A stretch of 21,741 bases of DNA from a virus. The position numbers were made by a program, and so were the translations under genes. The stretch lies in IMG/VR virus record IMGVR_UViG_3300046665_000357, positions 1 through 21,741 of that record; one strand, given 5' to 3'. The notes under the pieces were generated by a model, which saw only the letters and a list, made by a program, of their open reading frames with translations, was not told where the DNA came from and did not search any database. Positions 1 through 5,904 of the stretch are shown piece by piece; positions within the stretch are counted from its first letter, which is position 1, and every line of letters begins with the position of its first letter.

Positions 1-15
1 GAACTGATGTCTCAT
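1..15 (-). CDS. Possible start of a leftward gene, cut by the window edge
   Basis: An ATG reading leftward at 15 is preceded by GAGGGC at about 5 bases and follows the operator and ssb terminator. Only five codons are visible (MRHQF), so nothing can be said about function. The promoter-like hexamer at 12-17 overlaps this ATG, so the promoter and this start codon cannot both be right unless the message is leaderless. Confidence 0.25.
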
Positions 16-25
16 AAGCCCTCGG

Positions 26-41
26 TTTGCATTCAAGCAAA
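26..41. promoter_or_regulatory. Operator-like inverted repeat, exact copy
   Basis: TTTGCATTCAAGCAAA has perfect TTTGC/GCAAA half-sites around six bases. The identical 16-mer recurs at 9724-9739. Read leftward it contains TTGCTT (35-40), then 17 bases, then TTATGA (12-17), a plausible sigma70-type promoter firing out of the window. The repeat would therefore cover a -35 box. Confidence 0.7.
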
Positions 42-54
42 TGTCTGTGATGCG

Positions 55-96
55 AAAAGGGGCGCCCTGGCACGCACAACCAGATCAGGGCGCCCC
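55..96 (-). terminator. Rho-independent terminator after ssb
   Basis: Read leftward, a perfect 10-bp stem (GGGGCGCCCT paired with AGGGCGCCCC, arms at 87-96 and 59-68) with an 18-base loop is followed by TTTT (55-58). It lies about 35 bases after the ssb stop and ends the ssb transcript just before the next operator and promoter. Confidence 0.8.
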
Positions 97-102
97 TCGA
101 TA

Positions 103-121
103 TTCCCCGCTCAACGGGGAA
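103..121 (-). other. Stable hairpin between ssb stop and terminator
   Basis: TTCCCCG and CGGGGAA form a perfect 7-bp stem around a 5-base loop, immediately downstream of the ssb stop codon and upstream of the main terminator. It has no T run of its own. It may protect the 3' end of the ssb message or act as an auxiliary terminator stem. Confidence 0.5.
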
Positions 122-130
122 GCTCAGCTC

Positions 131-739
131 TTAGAAGGGGATGTCATCATCCATGTCGCTGCGACCGCCGCCGCGGCTGGTGCCGTTGCCGCCGCGATCA
201 TCGCGACCACCACGGTCATCGCGGTTGTCACGGCTCGACGAACCACGGTTGTTGCCACCGCGATCATCACGGTCATCGCGACCGCCACGATCGTCACGAT
301 CACGGCTCGACGAGCGGCTGCCACGGTCGTCACGATCATCGCGACCACCGCGGTCATCACGACCGTTGCCGCTGCGCTCGTTGTCGTTCTTCTCCCAGAT
401 CTTCTGCACGGTGCCGTTGAAGGCGCCGACCTTGATCTCGGTCGAGAACTTCTCGACGTCCTGCTGGTCCTTCCACTTGCGGGTCTCGATCGAGCCTTCG
501 AGGTAGACCTGATCGCCCTTGCGGAGATTGTCCTCGATGAACTTGAGGGTGCCCTTGCCCTTCTCGCCCCACACGTTGACGCGGTGCCACTCGGTCTTCT
601 CTTCCCACTCGCCCGTCTGCTTGCTCTTCCAGCGCTCGCTGGTAGCAACCGACAGGTTCGCGACGTCGGCATTGCCGACAGCGCGGATCTCGGGATCCTT
701 GCCGAGGCGGCCCATGATGATCGCTTTGTTAACTGACAT
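131..739 (-). CDS. ssb: Single-stranded DNA-binding protein (SSB)
   Basis: This 202-residue protein binds and protects single-stranded DNA during replication and recombination. Residues 1 to about 110 match a bacterial-type SSB OB fold: an N-terminal MSVNKAIIMGRLGKDPEIR, then WHRVNVWGEKG and an EGSIETRKWKD segment. The acidic tip DMDDDIPF matches the C-terminal peptide that recruits partner proteins. Between them, residues 123-193 are an unusual Arg/Asp/Gly/Ser tract with repeated RDDRGG units, instead of the usual Gly/Pro/Gln linker. The start follows AAAAGGAGACGAC. A promoter and operator lie directly upstream and a strong terminator follows, so ssb appears to be its own transcription unit. 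Confidence 0.95.
   Translation of the reverse strand: MSVNKAIIMGRLGKDPEIRAVGNADVANLSVATSERWKSKQTGEWEEKTEWHRVNVWGEKGKGTLKFIEDNLRKGDQVYLEGSIETRKWKDQQDVEKFSTEIKVGAFNGTVQKIWEKNDNERSGNGRDDRGGRDDRDDRGSRSSSRDRDDRGGRDDRDDRGGNNRGSSSRDNRDDRGGRDDRGGNGTSRGGGRSDMDDDIPF
168..375 (-). repeat. Short tandem-like repeats encoding the RDDRGG tract of SSB
   Basis: On the plus strand, variants of CGATCATCGCGACCACC and CGGTCATCGCGG recur many times in imperfect register. They encode RDDRGG, RDDRDDRG and SSSRD units of the SSB linker. The repetition would let the tract grow or shrink by slippage or recombination. Boundaries are approximate. Confidence 0.7.
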
Positions 740-760
740 GTCGTCTCCTTTTCTCCGTTT

Positions 761-789
761 GCATTACCATCCCGTTTGCATTCATGCAA
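761..789 (-). promoter_or_regulatory. Candidate ssb promoter
   Basis: Read leftward: TTGCAT (784-789), a 17-base spacer, then TAATGC (761-766). Transcription would start near 754, leaving a short leader with the AGGAG ribosome-binding site before the ssb ATG at 739. The -35 box lies inside the operator palindrome at 771-794. The -10 match is weak. Confidence 0.45.
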
Positions 790-794
790 GCGGG
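771..794. promoter_or_regulatory. Operator-like inverted repeat, longest palindrome, upstream of ssb
   Basis: The core TTTGCATTCATGCAAG (775-790) is flanked by CCCG and CGGG, giving a nearly perfect 24-bp palindrome with mismatches only at the central pair and at one position per arm. A further half-site TTTGCATT lies at 758-765. It sits between the helicase stop (798) and the ssb start (739). Confidence 0.7.
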
Positions 795-797
795 AAA

Positions 798-2366
798 TCA
801 AAAATCTAGCTTGGTGAAGAGGCCGGTCTTCTCGTTGAAGCCGACGTCGACCGAGCCCGTGTTGCCGGCGATGCGCTTGAGGCGCACCTTCGGGATGAAG
901 ATGGTTCGTTCGTTCGGCGCCTCGTCCGGTCGGCAGGCATGCACGACCACGCCGAGGTCCGGCTTGTTCGCCCAGTGTGCCGAGTCCGAGATGTTGTAGA
1001 GCCCCGGGATCATCTTGCCCTCCAGCTTGGTCGGGTGCGCTACAACGCAGGTCGCGCAACCGAACCGGTTGCCGAACCGCTTCATCTTCTTGATCGCCTT
1101 GCCGACATACTCAGTCAGCGACATGGCGTTGGGCCGGTTGTGCTCCAGCTCGTTCCACGGGTCGATCATCAGCATCTTCACGCCGTAGCGGAAGACAGCT
1201 GCTGCAGCCCGGTCGAGCACGAAGTCCAGGTCGACCTCGATGTCGTCGTTATCGTCGTCGTAGTCGATGAAGTAGAAGTAGCGCTCGACGAATGCCTCGG
1301 CTCTCTTCCGGTCTTCAGGCGTCCACGCAGCGCGCTCCTTCTCCAGGAACGCGGTCATCAGCTCATAGGCCAGGAACGGCTTCACCGACTTCTCGCCTGA
1401 GAACATCGCGATCGGCCACTTGTGTCTCATCGCCAGCTTGACGGCGACCTGGTTCATGAAGGTCGACTTGCCGACGTTGGGGATGCCGGTGCAGACGATG
1501 AACTGTCCCTGGTAGAACTTCATCTTCTCGTCCAGCTCCTTCGAGATGCCAGCCTCGACCATCTCGGGGATCGCGATCTCCGGATAGTCTGACAGCTTGA
1601 AGAGGCCCTTGACGGGCCACTCCTTGGCATTCTCGATGACCTCGCGGACCTTCTCCGCACCCAGGTACTTCTTGACCTCGTTCAGATCCTTGCAGCGTCT
1701 CAGCTCGCCGGTCTTCTTGTCGGGAACCACCTCGTCTTCCGGATACTGGATCCAGAAGCATTTCGCGGGGCCGATGCGTCTGACCAACTCCTTCGCCAGC
1801 CGGCGACCGGGCTCGTCGCCATCAGTCGCGATGATGTGGTACTTCACCGCCATGATCGGCTGCAGGAGCCGAACCATGAACGAGAACTTGTCGTCGTCCT
1901 CGGGGTCGATGTCCTTGGCGTCATCCCGCACGGGGATGAGGTTGCCGTGCTTGTCGCGGGCAGGCGGCGCTCCATCCGGGACCGAGATGATCGTCTCATA
2001 GCCGGACTCCTTGCCGGCCTGGACGTCGAACTCGCCCTCGGTCCAGATCAGGGAATCCGTGCCGGCTTCCAGACGCGCCATCGTGTCCTCGTTGAAGAGG
2101 ACGTCGGCGTTGTAGACCGTCTTCACGGCGCCCTTCTTCTGCATGAACCGGCGCTCGCCATCCTGCGCCCACCGGTACTTGGCGTTCACTTCAACGCCGT
2201 GCTCGAAGTAGGGGAAGCACAGGACGTTGCCGCGTTCATCCGGCAGAACGACGAGGTTGTCCTGCGAATCTCGCGAGAGACGCCCGCTGTACATCCCCAT
2301 ATCCGCCGACATTTCCACGCTGAGGCCGCGGTCCTCGATCCCCCTTGCGTGCTTCTCGCTTAGCAT
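798..2366 (-). CDS. T7 gp4-like TOPRIM / replicative DNA helicase
   Basis: A 522-residue protein from ATG 2366. A TOPRIM-type primase half comes first, with WTEGEFDVQA carrying the conserved Glu and IATDGDEPGR carrying the metal-binding Asp residues. A DnaB/T7 gp4-type RecA-fold helicase follows: Walker A GIPNVGKST, SGEKS (H1a), Walker B MLMIDPWNE and the VVAHPTK motif. It would unwind the fork and, with a zinc domain, prime lagging-strand synthesis. The frame stays open upstream to about 2428 with possible GTG starts at 2378 and 2411, none with a good ribosome-binding site; ATG 2366 has GGAG 11 bases upstream. The zinc domain lies in the preceding, overlapping frame, so this may be a separate gp4B-like helicase or the second half of a frameshifted protein. 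Confidence 0.9.
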   Translation of the reverse strand: MLSEKHARGIEDRGLSVEMSADMGMYSGRLSRDSQDNLVVLPDERGNVLCFPYFEHGVEVNAKYRWAQDGERRFMQKKGAVKTVYNADVLFNEDTMARLEAGTDSLIWTEGEFDVQAGKESGYETIISVPDGAPPARDKHGNLIPVRDDAKDIDPEDDDKFSFMVRLLQPIMAVKYHIIATDGDEPGRRLAKELVRRIGPAKCFWIQYPEDEVVPDKKTGELRRCKDLNEVKKYLGAEKVREVIENAKEWPVKGLFKLSDYPEIAIPEMVEAGISKELDEKMKFYQGQFIVCTGIPNVGKSTFMNQVAVKLAMRHKWPIAMFSGEKSVKPFLAYELMTAFLEKERAAWTPEDRKRAEAFVERYFYFIDYDDDNDDIEVDLDFVLDRAAAAVFRYGVKMLMIDPWNELEHNRPNAMSLTEYVGKAIKKMKRFGNRFGCATCVVAHPTKLEGKMIPGLYNISDSAHWANKPDLGVVVHACRPDEAPNERTIFIPKVRLKRIAGNTGSVDVGFNEKTGLFTKLDF

Positions 2367-2571
2367 TCTCGTATTCACTCCAGGTGCAGTGGTGGCAGTT
2401 CCAGACGACACCTGAGGCGTCGATCTTGACGCTCAGGCATTTGAGTTTCTTGTGGGCGCCCTTCCGCTTGTGAGAGCAGTTCGGGCAGATCGCGTACGAC
2501 GTGCCCATCTTGATGGACTTCAGCTTGATGCCGGCCTTGCTGAGGACTTTCTCAACGTCGACGCTGGCCAT
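2236..2571 (-). CDS. Primase zinc-binding domain in a separate, overlapping frame
   Basis: The first 65 or so residues resemble the zinc-binding domain of T7 gp4-type primases: CPNC at residues 29-32 and CHHC at 59-62 bracket a short beta-rich segment (KLKCLSVKIDASGVVWNC). This domain reads the template trinucleotide that starts primer synthesis. After CHHCTWSEYEN the frame runs about 45 more residues of Arg/Gly-rich sequence that overlaps the N-terminus of the helicase in another frame and looks like unselected translation. The helicase frame is +1 relative to this one. Zinc domain plus helicase adds to about 585 residues, close to intact T7 gp4 (566). The ATG overlaps the upstream stop as TGATG. 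Confidence 0.75.
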   Translation of the reverse strand: MASVDVEKVLSKAGIKLKSIKMGTSYAICPNCSHKRKGAHKKLKCLSVKIDASGVVWNCHHCTWSEYENAKREARKGDRGPRPQRGNVGGYGDVQRASLARFAGQPRRSAG

Positions 2572-3377
2572 CAGATCGCCATCCCGGGGCGACCCGGCCT
2601 CGTGCGCTCCGGAGCACGCTCGGTTTCCCAGCGCTCCTGATTGACCCAGACGGCGCCGGCCGCGATGTACTTCTCGTTCTTCGCGTCCTCCTTGACCGCA
2701 GCATTCATGCGGTCGGCGTAGAAGCGGAGACCGGCCATCAGGTCGATGAACTCGACCTCATCGTCGTCGTGGACCTTGTCCAGCTTGGTCAGCGCAGCCT
2801 TTTTGCTGTCGCCTCGCTTCTTCGGGTAGAGATCCCAGAACTGCTTCCGGTAGTCCTCAGGCCACGGAGCGGTCTTCCGCTTCCGGTTAGCTTTGGGTTC
2901 TCTTGATGGGTTCAGTGTGGGTTCATCTGATAGGTTAGGCGGCACGTCTTGCCGCTGGTCACCGGCACCAGTTGCCTCACCCCCCGGCATCTCTTGCCGC
3001 TGGTCACCGGCATCCTGTGCCGCACCCTCCGGCATCTCTTGCCGCGGCACGTCTTGCCGCTGGTTGTCGTTGGCGGCCTTGCCCTTCGCGCGGGCCTTCG
3101 GCGGCACGACGTCGCCGGGGTCTTCCATGTTCAGGAAGATCAGGTCGGTGGTGTCGCGGCGCTTCTGGCGGCGGATCAGGCCCATCTCTTCCAGATCGGC
3201 CAGTGCGTATCGGACGGAGCGCGGGCACGCCTCGACCTCGTCGGCGATCCGCTGCTGCGATGGCCAGCATGCGCCATCAGCATCGTTGGCCCGGTTGGCG
3301 ATCGACATCAGCACTGCCTTGCGGAGCGTGCTGCCAGTCTTGATCTTTCTCGCCCAGGCTTGTGCGTCGAAGCTCAT
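2571..3377 (-). CDS. Winged-helix phage replication protein (O-like / HTH_36)
   Basis: A 268-residue protein from ATG 3377, chosen because AAGGGAAC lies about 9 bases upstream and the open frame beyond it crosses the promoter region. Residues about 10-90 form a winged helix of the kind found in phage and plasmid replication proteins (LRKAVLMSIANRAND, CWPSQQRIADEV, SVRYALADLEEMGLIRR). A repetitive Gln/Pro/Gly linker with QRQDVP and QRQEMP units follows. The C-terminal 90 residues contain PWPEDYRKQFWDLYPKKRG, a motif seen in O-like replication proteins. It probably binds the origin and recruits the adjacent primase-helicase, whose gene is coupled to it by TGATG. Family assignment is from motifs. 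Confidence 0.7.
   Translation of the reverse strand: MSFDAQAWARKIKTGSTLRKAVLMSIANRANDADGACWPSQQRIADEVEACPRSVRYALADLEEMGLIRRQKRRDTTDLIFLNMEDPGDVVPPKARAKGKAANDNQRQDVPRQEMPEGAAQDAGDQRQEMPGGEATGAGDQRQDVPPNLSDEPTLNPSREPKANRKRKTAPWPEDYRKQFWDLYPKKRGDSKKAALTKLDKVHDDDEVEFIDLMAGLRFYADRMNAAVKEDAKNEKYIAAGAVWVNQERWETERAPERTRPGRPGMAI
2940..3069 (-). repeat. Imperfect repeats inside the replication protein gene
   Basis: Units built on GGCATCTCTTGCCGCTGG and TCACCGGCA recur four to five times on the plus strand. They encode the linker repeats QRQDVP, RQEMPEG, QRQEMPGG and QRQDVPP separated by GAGD segments. In lambda-like phages the replication origin lies inside the O gene as short direct repeats, so these iterons could be the origin as well as linker-coding sequence. 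Confidence 0.55.
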
Positions 3378-3395
3378 CTCGTAGTTCCCTTGGAT

Positions 3396-3424
3396 TTGAC
3401 CCGCGTGGCGGGTTCGTGTATTTG
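3396..3424 (+). promoter_or_regulatory. Candidate promoter for the RuvC-like gene
   Basis: TTGACC (3396-3401), a 17-base spacer, then TATTTG (3419-3424). The spacer holds a perfect inverted repeat, ACCCGC-GTG-GCGGGT (3399-3413). The -10 overlaps the operator at 3421-3436, so repressor binding would block polymerase. The start point would be near 3431. Confidence 0.5.
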
Positions 3425-3447
3425 CAGGAAAGCAAATGCAAATGCAA
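3421..3447. promoter_or_regulatory. Operator-like inverted repeat plus two extra half-sites
   Basis: TTTGCAGGAAAGCAAA (3421-3436) is an exact TTTGC-N6-GCAAA copy. It runs into two further direct half-sites (ATGCAAATGCAAG), giving three GCAA units in a row. It lies between the divergent replication-protein and RuvC-like genes and could control both. Confidence 0.7.
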
Positions 3448-4098
3448 GCCACGAAATGTCGTGGCTGCACAACTCGAGTCACACCAAAAATGGGTTCCAT
3501 CCTCGTGGCCGGTCTCGACCCGGCCTTCGCCAACTTCGGCATCGCCAGAATGCGTCTCGACCTCGACAGCCTGGAGCTGTCCTTGGAGGCCGTGCGGACG
3601 CTCGTGACGCGCCCCATCGACAAGAAGGCCCGCAAGGTCGTCCGGAAGAACAGCGACGATCTGCGCCGCGCCAAGGAGCTGCACGACGGCTTCCACGAGG
3701 CTATCGCCGGGTGCGTTGTCGCCTTCGGTGAAATCCCTACCGGAACGCAGGGGCAGCGCGCTGCACTGGGCTTCGGCGTCGCGCTGGGCGTCCTGGCTTC
3801 ATGCCCGATCCCTATCATCCAGGTGATGCCGGCCGAGACCAAAGCCGCGATCGGGAACCCAAAGGCGGAGAAGCCCGAGATCATCGCCTGGGCCGGCGCC
3901 CGTTATCCACAGATCGACTGGCTCAGATATCACGAAGACGTGATCTACCGCGGCGAGAAGCGGCGGAGCGCCGGGGATTTGCACGAAGACAATGAGCATG
4001 TTGCGGACGCCACGGCGGTTTGCCACGCCGGAATCAAAACGGAGCAATTCAAGCAACTGATGGCGCTTTGGAAAGCTGCCGGGGTTCCGGTGTTTTAA
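3436..4098 (+). CDS. RuvC-like Holliday junction resolvase
   Basis: A RuvC/RNase H-fold nuclease expected to cut branched DNA made during phage recombination or replication. From the start at 3436 (220 residues) the acidic catalytic positions are D28 in VAGLDPAFANFG, E99 in VVAFGEIP, and the Asp/His set in EDNEHVADATAV around residues 184-193. The start is uncertain. ATG 3436 has AGGAAAG 5-6 bases upstream, but its first 18 codons overlap operator half-sites and a perfect hairpin (3448-3465). ATG 3490 (202 residues, MGSILVAGLDP) matches where RuvC proteins usually begin but has no good ribosome-binding site. It is one of three sizeable rightward genes here. Confidence 0.8.
   Translation: MQMQATKCRGCTTRVTPKMGSILVAGLDPAFANFGIARMRLDLDSLELSLEAVRTLVTRPIDKKARKVVRKNSDDLRRAKELHDGFHEAIAGCVVAFGEIPTGTQGQRAALGFGVALGVLASCPIPIIQVMPAETKAAIGNPKAEKPEIIAWAGARYPQIDWLRYHEDVIYRGEKRRSAGDLHEDNEHVADATAVCHAGIKTEQFKQLMALWKAAGVPVF
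3448..3465 (+). other. Perfect hairpin at the 5' end of the RuvC-like gene
   Basis: GCCACGA-AATG-TCGTGGC is a perfect 7-bp stem with a 4-base loop. It lies between the two possible start codons (3436 and 3490). If translation starts at 3490 the hairpin sits in the leader and could affect translation; if at 3436 it is coding. Confidence 0.45.
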
Positions 4099-4367
4099 CG
4101 GAACCTCAACCTTCATCTGTTGTTTCGCTTGCTTCGCGCTATTTTCGGGTCTTCGAACAGACCCGGAACAAAAAATCGTTTGCAATCAAGCGAAACCAGC
4201 CTTACTGAGTCGCGTTAGCATCCGTGCAAACGGAGGAACGCGGAACAATGTTGACAAGTTGCATTTTGAGTTTGCTTAGAGCCCGTGCTGCCGCTGATGT
4301 TAGTCAGCGCTGACTTTTCATTGTTACCAGTTTGCACTGCGCATTTATGCTATTGGAGGACCGCCAA
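4099..4367 (+). promoter_or_regulatory. Control region between the RuvC-like and repressor genes
   Basis: No convincing large gene lies here. It holds two degenerate operators, TTTGCAATCAAGCGAA (4179-4194) and TTAGCATCCGTGCAAA (4215-4230), and more half-sites near 4259 and 4331. A strong -35-like TTGACA is at 4251-4256, but its best -10 (GCTTAG, 4274-4279) is weak. A perfect palindrome AGTCAGCGCTGACT lies at 4302-4315. Two perfect stems occur: GGTTCCG/CGGAACC around the RuvC-like stop codon (4083-4105) and CGGGTCT/AGACCCG (4146-4165). Neither has a T run. The arrangement suggests a repressor controlling its own promoter. Confidence 0.5.
4248..4313 (+). CDS. Possible 21-codon upstream ORF ahead of the repressor
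   Basis: An ATG at 4248 is preceded by GGAGGA about 10 bases upstream and runs 21 codons (begins MLTSCILSLL) to TGA at 4311, inside the palindrome. It may be a leader peptide for the repressor gene, or chance. It overlaps the TTGACA promoter-like box, and both are unlikely to be real together. Confidence 0.2.
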   Translation: MLTSCILSLLRARAAADVSQR

Positions 4368-5087
4368 GTGTCTGAAGCGGTATTAGAAATGAAATCCCCG
4401 AAGAAGATTGTGATCGAGTGGATCGATCACATCCTCGACCGGAAGAAGTGGGATGGGACTCGGCTCGCGCGAGAAGCAAAGCTCGCACCGTCGACAATCC
4501 TACGCCTCATCAACGATCCGGAACATCCCTTTATCCCGACCCTCAAAACTCTGCAGAAGATTGCGGATGCCTCCGGGTATCCGATCCCACGCAAGGTGAC
4601 TGAGGCTCTCGGCGCTCCGAAGATGGAGCCGCTGGCAGAGGGTGAAGTCGAAGAGAATGGTGACGGCAGTGCCCGGCGGGACCGTAACGGCCGTATGCGG
4701 GCCACGACGGTCGAGCTGAAGCACGTCTCGTCTCTACCTGCCTCGCTGCAGGCTGCGTCATCAGCACGACGCGAGGCGTTCGTGCCGGCGCCGCCCCAGC
4801 TGGCTGACGACGAGTCGGCGTTCGCATTCTACATGCCGGACGATACCTTCGAGCCGTGGCTCAAGTCGGGCACGCTCATGTTTGCGACCAAGCGTCGTGA
4901 TCCTGTGCGGAACGACATGGTCGTCGTGACCGACAAGAACGACCGCACGCGGGTGCGACTGCTCTGCGGTATCGATGAAGGTGGTCTGCGGCTACTGAAG
5001 CAGATGGGCAGCCAGGAAGAAGAGCGGATCGAGTTCGACGACGTCAAGGATCTCGCGATACTCGTCGGCCTGTTCAAGGCCATATGA
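4368..5087 (+). CDS. CI/LexA-like phage repressor with degenerate S24 dyad
   Basis: A 239-residue two-domain regulator. The GTG start at 4368 is set by GGAGGA 7 bases upstream; the frame is open further upstream without a site. Residues about 12-80 hold a helix-turn-helix (WDGTRLAREAKLAPSTILRL). Residues about 150-235 resemble the S24 dimerisation/self-cleavage domain. In that domain, the usual D-S-M-x-P nucleophile motif reads DDTFEP (Thr160 instead of Ser), and the Lys position reads RVRLL (Arg197). If aligned correctly, RecA-triggered self-cleavage is lost. It is the best candidate to bind the TTTGC-N6-GCAAA repeats. It converges on the gene ending at 5101. Confidence 0.8.
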   Translation: MSEAVLEMKSPKKIVIEWIDHILDRKKWDGTRLAREAKLAPSTILRLINDPEHPFIPTLKTLQKIADASGYPIPRKVTEALGAPKMEPLAEGEVEENGDGSARRDRNGRMRATTVELKHVSSLPASLQAASSARREAFVPAPPQLADDESAFAFYMPDDTFEPWLKSGTLMFATKRRDPVRNDMVVVTDKNDRTRVRLLCGIDEGGLRLLKQMGSQEEERIEFDDVKDLAILVGLFKAI

Positions 5088-5089
5088 TA

Positions 5090-5112
5090 GCGGCAGGGGC
5101 TCAGCCCCCGCC
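5090..5112. terminator. Possible bidirectional terminator between converging genes
   Basis: GGCAGGGG-CTCAG-CCCCCGCC forms an 8-bp GC-rich stem with one mismatch. It spans the 13-base gap between the repressor stop and the stop of the leftward gene at 5101. No T run follows on either strand, so efficient intrinsic termination is doubtful. Confidence 0.35.
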
Positions 5113-5493
5113 GTTCTCAACCTCGAACGTGTTCTCAACATCGCCGACCAGCTGCTCGATGCGCTGCACCGAAGCCGTCAACTCGTAGATGTCGAGATCT
5201 CGCCTCAGGTCCGTCAGTCGCTTGAGCCAGGCCTCGTCGGTGGCGACCTTCTGAACGTTCACGATGCTCTCCCATTTCTCCTGGTTGAGGGACAGCGTGA
5301 CCTTCTCGATCTCGAAATCGAGGAAGTCGATGAACTCCCTGAGCGGGATTGCGACCTTATCCATCGCCGGCCTGATGATCAGCATCTGCTGACAGATCTC
5401 CTCCAACATCGGATGGAGACGGCTTTGGAATCGAGCGTTGATCGGCTGCGGTCGCACAGCCGGCTCTTCAGTCCTAGTTTGCCTTTTTGCCAT
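5101..5493 (-). CDS. Hypothetical protein, probably helical
   Basis: A 130-residue protein I do not recognise. The sequence is rich in Leu, Ile, Glu and Arg with heptad-like spacing (FIDFLDFEIEKVTLSLNQEKW, LRRDLDIYELTASVQRIEQLV), suggesting a mostly alpha-helical, possibly coiled-coil, cytoplasmic protein. No Cys, signal peptide or membrane segment is seen. The ATG at 5493 follows AGGAAAGG by about 8 bases and lies 20 bases inside the upstream HTH gene, so the two are probably co-translated. Pairing with a small HTH gene is compatible with a two-gene regulatory or toxin-antitoxin-like unit, but no toxin family is visible. Confidence 0.7.
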   Translation of the reverse strand: MAKRQTRTEEPAVRPQPINARFQSRLHPMLEEICQQMLIIRPAMDKVAIPLREFIDFLDFEIEKVTLSLNQEKWESIVNVQKVATDEAWLKRLTDLRRDLDIYELTASVQRIEQLVGDVENTFEVENGGG

Positions 5494-5770
5494 TCGGCAC
5501 GCCTTTCCTCAGGGCCCTCATTCGAACATGCTGTTCGACAGCCTTGAAGTCTTCCTTGGTCGCTCGCCATGGCTTCAGCCCGCGGTCGATCGCAGACAGA
5601 GCCAGGGCGGTCGCCTTGGTGGCACCGCGCTCCTCGTACTTGGAAACAGCTTGAGGGGTGAGGCCGAGCCAGTCGCCCAGCTCGGCATGAGTCAAGTCCC
5701 TGGAGATCCTCCAGGCACGAACCTCTTCACCCGTCAGGAATTTCGCCGACGCATTTCGGCTGCCTGGCAT
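5474..5770 (-). CDS. Small XRE-type helix-turn-helix regulator
   Basis: A 98-residue DNA-binding protein. The segment LTGEEVRAWRISRDLTHAEL, then GDWLGLTPQAVSKYEERGA, is a typical XRE/Cro-type helix-turn-helix in the first two thirds; the C-terminus is basic. ATG 5770 is preferred because GAGAAG lies about 6 bases upstream; a GTG at 5788 would add six residues. It heads a two-gene unit with the overlapping downstream gene. A perfect inverted repeat CCGGTTA-GCG-TAACCGG lies about 50 bases upstream and is a candidate site for self-regulation, as is usual for this class. Confidence 0.8.
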   Translation of the reverse strand: MPGSRNASAKFLTGEEVRAWRISRDLTHAELGDWLGLTPQAVSKYEERGATKATALALSAIDRGLKPWRATKEDFKAVEQHVRMRALRKGVPNGKKAN

Positions 5771-5795
5771 AACGTTCTTCTCTTGCACAAAAACA

Positions 5796-5835
5796 ACTGC
5801 ATTTGCGCAGTGACTGTGCCGGTTAGCGTAACCGG
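5796..5835. promoter_or_regulatory. Palindromes upstream of the XRE gene
   Basis: CCGGTTA-GCG-TAACCGG (5819-5835) is a perfect inverted repeat unlike the phage-wide motif, probably the XRE protein's own operator or a terminator stem for the upstream gene. Next to it, ACTGC-ATTTGC-GCAGT (5796-5811) has the same spacing as the TTTGC-N6-GCAAA repeat with changed outer bases. A lone half-site TTTGCAT is at 5899-5905. Confidence 0.5.
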
Positions 5836-5904
5836 TACAGAAGAGAAGTCACATATGCTTGAGGTGCTAAACAGCAAGGGCATGGGTGACCCCTGCCATT
5901 TGCA

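Noticed and set aside
7-736. Long rightward open frames opposite ssb, rich in His/Arg/Asp or Ala/Val
   Set aside because: They are antisense readings of the ssb repeat tract, with low-complexity composition and no ribosome-binding site.
758-790. LexA (SOS) box
   Set aside because: The motif is not GAAC-N7-GAAC as in alphaproteobacteria, nor CTG-N10-CAG; it belongs with the phage-specific repeat.
2940-3069. CRISPR-like array
   Set aside because: The repeats are imperfect, within a coding frame, with no spacers of constant length.
3378-3884. N-terminal extension of the replication protein to 3884
   Set aside because: It runs through the promoter/operator region and antisense to the RuvC-like gene; ATG 3377 has its own ribosome-binding site and begins the winged helix.
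4146-4165. CGGGTCT/AGACCCG hairpin as a terminator for the RuvC-like gene
   Set aside because: It is a perfect stem, but on the plus strand it is followed by an A run rather than T's, and on the minus strand the T run precedes it.
4881-4894. TTTGCGACCAAGCG inside the repressor gene as an operator
   Set aside because: It lies in coding sequence, its second half lacks the AAA end, and the codons (FATKR) explain it.
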